DNA from: Actinomycetes bacterium
Lineage (GTDB): Bacteria > Actinomycetota > Actinomycetes > Mycobacteriales > Micromonosporaceae
DNA: 5,788 nucleotides
Assembly (NCBI GenBank): GCA_023402505.1
Contig: JAEYGD010000018.1
Span: 1 to 5,788, forward strand
Reading direction: 5' to 3'
In this document: positions 1-5,539 of the stretch, piece after piece
Numbering within the stretch: position 1 is the stretch's first letter
How the letters are laid out: each line of letters starts with the position of its first letter
Program-made: the position numbers and the translations under genes
The notes under the pieces: generated by a model
Seen by the model: only the letters and a program-made list of their open reading frames with translations
Database searches by the model: none
What the model was told of the DNA's origin: nothing

Positions 1-1
1 C

Positions 2-18
2 GGGGGGGGGGGGGGGGG
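2..18. repeat. 17-base poly-G tract at the window edge
   Basis: Bases 2-18 are an uninterrupted run of G, followed at once by five C (19-23) and further C-rich sequence to 48. The tract lies just past the stop codon of the minus-strand aminotransferase gene (49-51), so in that transcript it would read as a C run preceded by G-rich blocks. The G and C blocks could pair into a strong GC hairpin and help end transcription, or the plus strand could form a G-quadruplex; both are inference. A run this long at the extreme end of the window may also be a sequencing or assembly artefact, because poly-G tails are a known error of two-colour short-read chemistry. The run is seen; its biological reality is not established. 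Confidence 0.6.
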
Positions 19-48
19 CCCCCGGGCGGCCCCGGCCCCCGCGCCCGC

Positions 49-1086
49 TCAACCGGTCAGGGCGTCCAGAGCGAGGTCGACGTCCGCCTCGGTGGAGTAC
101 AGGTGGAAGGACGCCCGGACCCGGCCGGCGCGCACCGCCGCGCGCACCCCCGCCCGCTCCAGCTTCTCCTGCGCGCCGGGCACCTCGACGGTGACGATCG
201 CGCTGTCGCCGGGCGGCCGGCCCAGGCCGGCGAGGAACCGGTTGGCCAGGGCCACGTCGTACGCGTGGACCGCCGGCACCCCCACCTCCAGCAGCAGCTC
301 CAGGGCAGGCGCCGCCCCGACGTAGCTGAACCAGGCCGGGGAGATGTCGAAGCGCCGCGCGTCGTCGGCCAGGCGCAGCGGCGGACCGTAGTAGGAGGCG
401 TGCGGGTCGGCGCCGGCGTACCAGCAGGCCGCGTCGGGCCGCATCCGGTCACGCAGTTCGGGCGCCAGATAGGCCAGGGCGACTCCGCGCGGGGCCATCA
501 ACCACTTGTACGCCGCGACCACCACCGCGTCGGCGAGCCCCGCGTCGAACGGCAGCCACCCGGCCGCCTGGGTGGCGTCGACCGCCACGAGCGCGTCGTG
601 CGCGCGGGCGGCGGCGACGATGTCCGCGTACCGGGCCAGCGTCCCGTCGGAGGACTGCACCAGGCTGAACGCGACCAGGTCGGTGCCGGCGTCGATCGCG
701 TCGACCAGACCCGCCAGCGGGACCGTACGCACCCGGACGCCCCGCTGCTCCTGCACCAGCCACGGGAACAGGTTCGAGGTGAACTCGACCTCGGGGACCA
801 GCACGGTCGCGCCCGGCGGCAACGCGGCCGCCACCGGGGCGAGCAGCTGCGCCGCCGTGCTGCCGACCGTCACGTCCCCCGTGGACACCCCGACCAGGCG
901 CGCGAACGCCTCCCGGGTGCGGACCGTCGACGCGTCCCAGCTCTCCCACGGCAGACGCCCCACCCGCCAACCGGCGAGCGCCTCCTGCAACGCCTCCCAC
1001 GCCGGCTCCGGCGGCAGCCCGTAGCTGGCGGTGTTCAGCCAACCCGGCTCGGGCTGCCACAGCTGCTGCGCCTTCTCGATCTCCAT
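49..1086 (-). CDS. Class V aminotransferase-fold PLP enzyme, substrate unknown
   Basis: Encodes 345 residues, a slightly short but complete fold-type I PLP enzyme of the class V aminotransferase / cysteine desulfurase superfamily, probably cytosolic. Visible landmarks are an N-terminal LNTASYGLPP segment (17-26), a GSTAAQLLAPVA cofactor-phosphate region (75-86), AVDATQAAGW with D170 for the pyridine nitrogen and Q173, the Schiff-base lysine K194 in AAYKWLMAPRG, and a C-terminal VRASFHLYSTEADVD (323-337) whose R324 should hold the substrate carboxylate. Cysteine desulfurases have EHHxN before the PW pair; here it reads EFTSN (101-105), so the PLP-stacking histidine is missing. The only cysteine, C221, is not at the catalytic loop position. 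Desulfurase activity is therefore unlikely; an epimerase-like, lyase or aminotransferase role fits better, but the substrate cannot be read. The ATG at 1086 was chosen because the family N-terminus begins there; the frame stays open upstream only as a shadow over dnaE. There is no well-spaced ribosome site. The gene is codirectional with dnaE, 152 bp downstream of it. Confidence 0.9.
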   Translation of the reverse strand: MEIEKAQQLWQPEPGWLNTASYGLPPEPAWEALQEALAGWRVGRLPWESWDASTVRTREAFARLVGVSTGDVTVGSTAAQLLAPVAAALPPGATVLVPEVEFTSNLFPWLVQEQRGVRVRTVPLAGLVDAIDAGTDLVAFSLVQSSDGTLARYADIVAAARAHDALVAVDATQAAGWLPFDAGLADAVVVAAYKWLMAPRGVALAYLAPELRDRMRPDAACWYAGADPHASYYGPPLRLADDARRFDISPAWFSYVGAAPALELLLEVGVPAVHAYDVALANRFLAGLGRPPGDSAIVTVEVPGAQEKLERAGVRAAVRAGRVRASFHLYSTEADVDLALDALTG

Positions 1087-1093
1087 GCCACCG

Positions 1094-1099
1094 ACGCTA
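1094..1099 (-). promoter_or_regulatory. Putative -10 box of a leaderless promoter for the aminotransferase gene
   Basis: Read on the minus strand, 1099 to 1094 is TAGCGT, matching the actinobacterial TANNNT -10 pattern. It sits inside the 8-bp palindrome CGCTAGCG. Only 7 bases separate it from the ATG at 1086, so transcription would be expected to start at or within a base or two of the A of the start codon. No purine-rich ribosome site lies at a usable distance: GGTGG is one base from the ATG. Both points suit a leaderless mRNA, a common arrangement in actinobacteria. No good -35 hexamer lies 17-18 bp upstream. This is inference from position and motif only. Confidence 0.45.
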
Positions 1100-1128
1100 G
1101 CGACCCGGCTCGCGGGGCGGGACGACCA

Positions 1129-1186
1129 ATCCCGGGCCCGCGGCCCGGCCCCGGGATCAGCCGGCACGGACGCGGTGTCCCGGGAC
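1129..1186. repeat. Cluster of CCCGGG-centred inverted repeats in the spacer after dnaE
   Basis: ATCCCGGG (1129-1136) and CCCGGGAT (1150-1157) form an 8-bp perfect inverted repeat with a 13-base gap. Inside it, CCGGGCC (1132-1138) and GGCCCGG (1142-1148) can form a tighter 7-bp hairpin with a 3-base loop. CCCGGGA (1150-1156) can alternatively pair with TCCCGGG (1178-1184), which is part of the 10-bp perfect palindrome GTCCCGGGAC (1177-1186). These pairings compete, so only one can form at a time. The block lies between the dnaE stop and the aminotransferase start and could add to termination after dnaE or form an operator. The repeats are seen; any function is a guess. Confidence 0.5.
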
Positions 1187-1204
1187 GCCACCGGCAACGC
1201 CCCG

Positions 1205-1229
1205 GGTGGACGGGCCGCGTCCGTCCACC
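1205..1229 (-). terminator. Stem-loop terminator candidate after dnaE
   Basis: GGTGGACGG (1205-1213) and CCGTCCACC (1221-1229) are perfect reverse complements separated by a 7-base loop, giving a 9-bp GC-rich hairpin. It begins 9 bases past the dnaE stop codon (1239-1241) on the minus strand. There is no T run after the stem, so it is not a classical E. coli-style intrinsic terminator. Actinomycetes often carry such stems without a U tract at gene ends. It could end dnaE transcription or protect the 3' end of the mRNA. Confidence 0.55.
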
Positions 1230-1238
1230 GCGCGCCGG

Positions 1239-4200
1239 TCAGCTGACGTTGGCCGGGCCGAGGACGCTCTTCAGGTCGGCCATCAGCGCGGTGGTGGGCG
1301 CCACCCGGAACGGACCCAGCCGCAGCCGGGTCACCTTGCTGCCGTTGAGCAGCTTGACGTGCACCTCCGCGTCGCCGGGGTGCAGCACCAGCGTCTCCTT
1401 CAGCCGTTCGACCAGCGGCGGGGTGCAGCGGGTGACCGGGATCGTGAGCGTGACCGGCTTGTTGGCCGCGCTGCTGCTGACGTCCGGCATCGACATGTCC
1501 ATCGCCATGATCCGGGGCGTGTCGTCGCGGCGGTCGACCCGCCCCTTGACCACCACGATCGCGTCCTCGGCGATGTACTGCCCGATCACCTCGTACGTGT
1601 TGGGGAAGAACAGCGTCTCCACGCCGCCGGCCAGGTCCTCCAGGGTGGCCGACGCCCACGCCCGGCCCTGCTTGGTGACCCGGCGCTGCACTCCGGAGAG
1701 GATGCCGGCGAGCGTGACCACGGCGCCGTCGGGGACCGTGCCCTCCTCGGAGAGCGCGGCGATCGTGCAGTCCGCCGCCGCGCCGAGCACGTGCTCCAGA
1801 CCGAACAGCGGGTGGTCGGAGACGTACAGGCCCAGCATCTCGCGTTCGAAGGCGAGCTTGTCGCGCTTGTCCCACTCCCCCTCGGCGATCACCGGCATCA
1901 CCGTGGTGCTGACACCGGCGTCGGTGTCGCCGAAGCCCGCGCCGAACAGGTCGTACTGGCCGACGGCCTCCTTGCGCTTGACGTCGGCGAACGCGTCGAT
2001 GGCGTCGGCGTGGACCGCGAGCAGCCCCTTGCGCGGGTGCCGAAGCGAGTCGAACGCACCGGCCTTGATCAGCGATTCGATGGTCTTCTTGTTGCAGACC
2101 ACGGCGTCCACCTTGGACAGGAAGTCGTAGAAGTCGGTGTACGCGCCCTTCTCGTCCCGGCACCGCATGATCGAACTCACCACGTTCGCCCCGACGTTGC
2201 GGATCGCGGCGAGACCGAAGCGGATGTCCTTCCCGACCGGGGTGAACGGGCCGGCAGAGGTGTTCACGTCCGGAGGGAGCACCTGGATGCCCATCCGGCG
2301 GCACTCCGACAGGTAGAGCGCCATCTTGTCCTTGTCGTCACCCACCGAGGTGAGCAGCGCCGCCATGTACTCGGCCGGGTAGTTCGCCTTGAGGTAGCCG
2401 GTCCAGTACGACACCAGGCCGTACCCGGCGGTGTGCGCCTTGTTGAACGCGTAGTCGGCGAACGGGACCAGGATGTCCCACAGGGTCTGGATGGCCTCGT
2501 CGGAGTAGCCGTTGCCGCGCATGCCGTCGCGGAACGGCACGAACTCCTTGTCGAGGACCTCCTTCTTCTTCTTGCCCATCGCCCGGCGCAGCAGGTCGGC
2601 CTGGCCCAGCGAGTAGCCGGCCAGCTTCTGCGCGGCACGCTGCACCTGCTCCTGGTAGACGATCAGGCCGTAGGTCGGGCCGAGGATCTCCTCCAGCGGC
2701 TCGGCCAACTCCGGGTGGATCGGCGTGATCTCCTGCAGGCCGTTCTTGCGCAGCGCGTAGTTGGTGTGCGAGTTGGCGCCCATCGGGCCCGGCCGGTACA
2801 GGGCCAGGACGGCGGAGATGTCCTCGAAGTTGTCCGGCTTCATCAGCCGCAGCAGCGAACGCATCGGCCCGCCGTCGAGCTGGAACACGCCGAGCGTGTC
2901 GCCGCGGGCCAGCAGCTCGTACGTCGGCTTGTCGTCCAGCGGCAACTTGAGCAGGTCGACCTTGCGCCCGTGGTTGCTCTCGATGTTCTTCAGGGCGTCG
3001 TCGATGATGGTCAGGTTGCGCAGGCCGAGGAAGTCCATCTTCAGCAGCCCGAGCGACTCGCAGGTCGGGTAGTCGAACTGCGTGATGATCGCCCCGTCGG
3101 CGTCCCGGCGCATCAGCGGGATGTGCTCGATGATCGGCTCGGCGGACATGATGACGCCCGCCGCGTGCACGCCGGTCTGCCGGATCAGCCCCTCGATGCC
3201 GCGCGCCGTGTCGATGACCTTCTTGACGTCCGGGTCCGACTCGTAGAGGCCCCGGATCTCGCCGGCCTCCGCGTAGCGGGGGTGCTTCGGGTCGAAGATG
3301 CCCGACAGCGGGATGTCCTTGCCCATCACCGCCGGCGGCATCGCCTTGGTGATCCGGTCGCCCACCGCGTACGGGTAACCGAGCACCCGCGCCGAGTCCT
3401 TGATCGCGGCCTTCGCCTTGATCGTGCCGAAGGTCGCGATCTGCGCGACCTTGTCCTCGCCCCACTTCTCGGTGACGTACTTGATGACCTCACCGCGCCG
3501 GCGCTCGTCGAAGTCGATGTCGACGTCCGGCATCGAGACACGCTCGGGGTTGAGGAACCGCTCGAAGATCAGGCCGTGCGGCAGCGGGTCCAGGTCGGTG
3601 ATGCCCAGGGCGTACGCGACCAGCGAGCCGGCCGCCGAGCCGCGGCCCGGGCCCACCGCGATGCCCTGGCCCTTGGCCCACTGGATGAAGTCGGCGACCA
3701 CGAGGAAGTACGACGGGAACCCCATCTGGATGATGACGCCCAGCTCGTAGTCGGCCTGCTTGACGTGGGTCTCCGGGATCCCGTCCGGGAACCGGCGGGC
3801 CAGGCCGGCGAAGGTCTCCTTGCGGAACCACGACTCCTCGGTCTCCCCGTCGGGCACCGGGAAGCGGGGCATCAGGTTGCGGAACTCGAACATGCCGGCC
3901 GGGTCGACCTTCTCGGCGACCAGCAACGTGTTGCGGCAGCCCTCCAGCCACAGCTCGGAGCTGTTGACCGCGCGCATCTGGTCGGCCGACTTGATGTAGT
4001 AGCCGCCGCCGTCGAGACGGAACCGGTTGGGGTCGTCGATGTTGCTGGCGGTCTGCACGCAGAGCAGCACGTCGTGCGCCTCGGCCTGGTCCTCGCGCGT
4101 GTAGTGCGAGTCGTTGGTGACCACCGGTGGGATCGCGAGCTTGCGGCCGATCTCGGTCAACCCGTCGCGGACCCGCTTCTCGATCTCCAGGTTGTGGTCC

Positions 4201-4772
4201 ATCAACTCCAGGAAGTAGTTCTCCTTGCCGAAGATGTCCTGGTACGCGCCGGCGACCTTGAGCGCCTCGTCGAACTGCCCGAGCCGCAGCCGGGTCTGCA
4301 CCGCACCGGACGGGCAGCCGGTCGTCGCCATGATGCCCTCGGCGTACTCGGCGATCAGCTCCATGTCCATCCGGGGCCACTTGATGTAGTGCCCCTCCAT
4401 GGAGGCGCGGGAGTTGAGCTTGAAGAGGTTGTGCAGGCCGGCCTTGTTCTGCGCCCACATGGTCATGTGGGTGATCGCGCCACCACCGGAGACGTCGTCG
4501 CTCTTCTGCTCCGGCCGGCCCCACCGCACCCGCTGCTTGTGGAACCGCGACTCCGGCGCCACGTACGCCTCGACGCCCAGGATGGGCTTCACGCCCGCCG
4601 CCATCGCCTGCTTGTAGAAGTCGTTCGCGCCGTGCATGTTGCCGTGGTCGGTCATCGCCACCGCCGACATCCCCTGCCGGTCGACCTCGGCGAAGAGGTC
4701 CTTGAGCCGGGCGGCACCGTCGAGCATCGAATACTCAGTGTGCACGTGCAGATGCGCGAACGAATCGCCCAT
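1239..4772 (-). CDS. dnaE: DNA polymerase III alpha subunit (replicative DnaE)
   Basis: Encodes 1177 residues, the usual length for actinobacterial DnaE1, with no intein or frameshift. It is the catalytic subunit of the chromosomal replicase. The N-terminal PHP domain (about 5-225) opens with HLHVH and keeps all nine expected metal ligands: H9, H11, D18, H43, E68, H102, C153, D221 and H223. In mycobacterial DnaE1 this site is a 3'-5' proofreading exonuclease, so the same is likely here. The polymerase core holds GPGRGSAAGS (374-383), MPDVDIDF (414-421) with catalytic D418 and D420, and KMDFLGL (578-584) with the third aspartate D580; the fingers carry the KKKKE stretch (734-738). A helix-hairpin-helix region (about 835-910) is followed by QYDLF (939-943), a sliding-clamp binding pentapeptide, and an OB fold (about 1015-1095). 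The start ATG at 4770-4772 matches the family N-terminus and has a G6 run (4781-4786) 8 bases upstream as a rough ribosome site. It is transcribed divergently from the sigma factor gene. Confidence 0.98.
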   Translation of the reverse strand: MGDSFAHLHVHTEYSMLDGAARLKDLFAEVDRQGMSAVAMTDHGNMHGANDFYKQAMAAGVKPILGVEAYVAPESRFHKQRVRWGRPEQKSDDVSGGGAITHMTMWAQNKAGLHNLFKLNSRASMEGHYIKWPRMDMELIAEYAEGIMATTGCPSGAVQTRLRLGQFDEALKVAGAYQDIFGKENYFLELMDHNLEIEKRVRDGLTEIGRKLAIPPVVTNDSHYTREDQAEAHDVLLCVQTASNIDDPNRFRLDGGGYYIKSADQMRAVNSSELWLEGCRNTLLVAEKVDPAGMFEFRNLMPRFPVPDGETEESWFRKETFAGLARRFPDGIPETHVKQADYELGVIIQMGFPSYFLVVADFIQWAKGQGIAVGPGRGSAAGSLVAYALGITDLDPLPHGLIFERFLNPERVSMPDVDIDFDERRRGEVIKYVTEKWGEDKVAQIATFGTIKAKAAIKDSARVLGYPYAVGDRITKAMPPAVMGKDIPLSGIFDPKHPRYAEAGEIRGLYESDPDVKKVIDTARGIEGLIRQTGVHAAGVIMSAEPIIEHIPLMRRDADGAIITQFDYPTCESLGLLKMDFLGLRNLTIIDDALKNIESNHGRKVDLLKLPLDDKPTYELLARGDTLGVFQLDGGPMRSLLRLMKPDNFEDISAVLALYRPGPMGANSHTNYALRKNGLQEITPIHPELAEPLEEILGPTYGLIVYQEQVQRAAQKLAGYSLGQADLLRRAMGKKKKEVLDKEFVPFRDGMRGNGYSDEAIQTLWDILVPFADYAFNKAHTAGYGLVSYWTGYLKANYPAEYMAALLTSVGDDKDKMALYLSECRRMGIQVLPPDVNTSAGPFTPVGKDIRFGLAAIRNVGANVVSSIMRCRDEKGAYTDFYDFLSKVDAVVCNKKTIESLIKAGAFDSLRHPRKGLLAVHADAIDAFADVKRKEAVGQYDLFGAGFGDTDAGVSTTVMPVIAEGEWDKRDKLAFEREMLGLYVSDHPLFGLEHVLGAAADCTIAALSEEGTVPDGAVVTLAGILSGVQRRVTKQGRAWASATLEDLAGGVETLFFPNTYEVIGQYIAEDAIVVVKGRVDRRDDTPRIMAMDMSMPDVSSSAANKPVTLTIPVTRCTPPLVERLKETLVLHPGDAEVHVKLLNGSKVTRLRLGPFRVAPTTALMADLKSVLGPANVS

Positions 4773-4823
4773 GCGTGGCGCCCCCCGGGTCGGCTTCGTC
4801 GTGGCGAGAAGGTCGGACGGCTC

Positions 4824-4829
4824 ACCCTA
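4824..4829 (-). promoter_or_regulatory. Putative dnaE promoter -10 box
   Basis: On the minus strand 4829 to 4824 reads TAGGGT, a close match to the actinobacterial housekeeping -10 consensus TANNNT. It predicts a transcription start near 4817-4818 and a leader of about 45 bases before the dnaE ATG at 4772. The best -35 candidate at 18 bp spacing is TGGAGG (4853 to 4848), a weak match to TTGACN. Position and motif support it; there is no experimental evidence. Confidence 0.5.
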
Positions 4830-4929
4830 TCCCCGCCCGACGACCGTCCTCCAGCGAGCCGCGCGGACAGATCACGGCCAGGTGGCGTGGATCTCCCCGG
4901 CGGGCCCGGGAGTCGGCTGGCGGACTCGA

Positions 4930-4941
4930 CCGGCGCGCCGG
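4930..4941. repeat. 12-bp perfect palindrome upstream of the sigma gene
   Basis: CCGGCGCGCCGG is its own reverse complement over 12 bases. It ends 14 bases before the putative -10 box at 4956, so it covers the place where the -35 element would sit for 17-18 bp spacing. A bound dimeric regulator there could block or recruit polymerase. GC-rich palindromes arise easily by chance in such DNA, so operator function is speculative. A smaller inverted repeat, GAGTC (4910-4914) and GACTC (4923-4927), lies just upstream. Confidence 0.3.
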
Positions 4942-4955
4942 CCCGGCCGCGCACG

Positions 4956-4961
4956 TAGCCT
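4956..4961 (+). promoter_or_regulatory. Putative promoter -10 box for the sigma-lipoprotein pair
   Basis: TAGCCT fits the actinobacterial TANNNT -10 pattern. It predicts a start site around 4967-4968 and a leader of about 32 bases to the ATG at 5000. No TTGACN-like -35 is seen at normal spacing; that position is occupied by a GC palindrome. No ECF-type GGAAC/CGT pair was found at a useful position, so I see no direct sign of autoregulation. Confidence 0.4.
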
Positions 4962-4999
4962 GGACGGCACGGCACACCGGCGGGAACGGGGACGGCGTG

Positions 5000-5539
5000 A
5001 TGCCCCTCGCAGACGGAATCGACGACCTGGCCCGGGCCGCCGCGCGCGGTGACCCGGGCGCGGTCGACGCCCTGCTGGCGGCCGTGCGGCCGGAGGTGCT
5101 GCGGCTCTGCGGGCGGCTGCTGCCCCACCGCGAGGACGCCGAGGAGGCCTGCCAGGACACGCTGCTCGCGGTGGCCGGCGGGATCGGCCGGTTCGAGGGC
5201 CGGTCGTCGTTCCACACCTGGCTGTACCGGCTCGCCGCGAACCGCTCCCGCTCCACCTACCGGGTGCTGCGGCGGCGGTGGCGGGTGGAGGCGGCCGGGG
5301 TGCCGCTGCCGGAACCGCCCGATCCGCGGCGGACCAGCGTGGTCGCCGGCACCCGGCTGGACCTGCTCGACGCGCTCGACGCGGTGCGTCCCGACCTCGC
5401 CGAGGCAATCACTCTGCGTGACGTTCTCGGCCTGAGTTACCGCGAGATCGCCGAGGCCCTCGGCCTGCCCGAGGGCACCGTGAAGTCCCGCCTGCACGAG
5501 GCCCGCCAGCAGGTGCGGCAGCGGTTGTCCGATGGTTGA
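5000..5539 (+). CDS. ECF-type RNA polymerase sigma factor
   Basis: Encodes 179 residues, typical of a minimal ECF (group 4) sigma factor with only sigma2 and sigma4 domains and no C-terminal extension. Sigma2 covers about 25-93: DAEEACQDTLLAV (46-58) is the core-RNA-polymerase binding helix of region 2.2, and RSSFHTWLYRLAANRSRSTY (68-87) is the -10 recognition and melting region. A Pro-rich linker (about 94-117) leads to sigma4 (about 118-176), with the helix-turn-helix SYREIAEALGLPEGTVKSRL (146-165) for -35 recognition. It would direct RNA polymerase to a small stress or envelope regulon; which one cannot be told. The general look is SigM/SigW-like rather than like Streptomyces SigE. The ATG at 5000 was chosen because GGGGA (4988-4992) lies 7 bases upstream; GTG at 4997 is directly adjacent and possible. 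The frame is open back to 4775, but nothing upstream of 5000 looks like a sigma factor. The stop codon overlaps the start of the next gene by 8 bp. Confidence 0.93.
   Translation: MPLADGIDDLARAAARGDPGAVDALLAAVRPEVLRLCGRLLPHREDAEEACQDTLLAVAGGIGRFEGRSSFHTWLYRLAANRSRSTYRVLRRRWRVEAAGVPLPEPPDPRRTSVVAGTRLDLLDALDAVRPDLAEAITLRDVLGLSYREIAEALGLPEGTVKSRLHEARQQVRQRLSDG

Noticed and set aside
1124..1129. TTGGTC on the minus strand as a -35 box for the aminotransferase
   Set aside because: The gap to the TAGCGT box is 24 bases, too long for normal sigma-70 spacing.
103..2130. A plus-strand frame of 675 codons antisense to the aminotransferase and the 3' part of dnaE
   Set aside because: It crosses two well-supported minus-strand genes, has low-complexity Arg/Gly/Pro composition and shows no domain; it is a GC-bias shadow.
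1087..2304. Upstream in-frame extension of the aminotransferase into dnaE
   Set aside because: The extension overlaps dnaE in another frame on the same strand and encodes Arg/Gly-rich nonsense. Family similarity begins at the ATG at 1086.
1206..4958. A stop-free plus-strand frame of about 1250 codons running opposite dnaE
   Set aside because: It lies almost wholly antisense to a certain DnaE. Its product is Arg/Val/Leu/Asp-rich with no recognisable domain, as expected when GC-biased codons are read on the other strand.
4983..4987. GGAAC resembling an ECF -35 element, which would suggest autoregulation
   Set aside because: It is only 12 bases before the start codon, so transcription would begin inside the coding region. 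No matching -10 was seen.
4775..4999. Longer sigma factor starting at ATG 4775
   Set aside because: The extra 75 residues have no sigma-like content, would begin upstream of the -10-like box at 4956, and the ATG at 5000 has a correctly spaced ribosome site.
4652..5497. A minus-strand frame of 281 codons across the dnaE start and the sigma gene
   Set aside because: It covers the antisense strand of the sigma factor and another frame of dnaE, has no domain, and no promoter or ribosome site fits its start.
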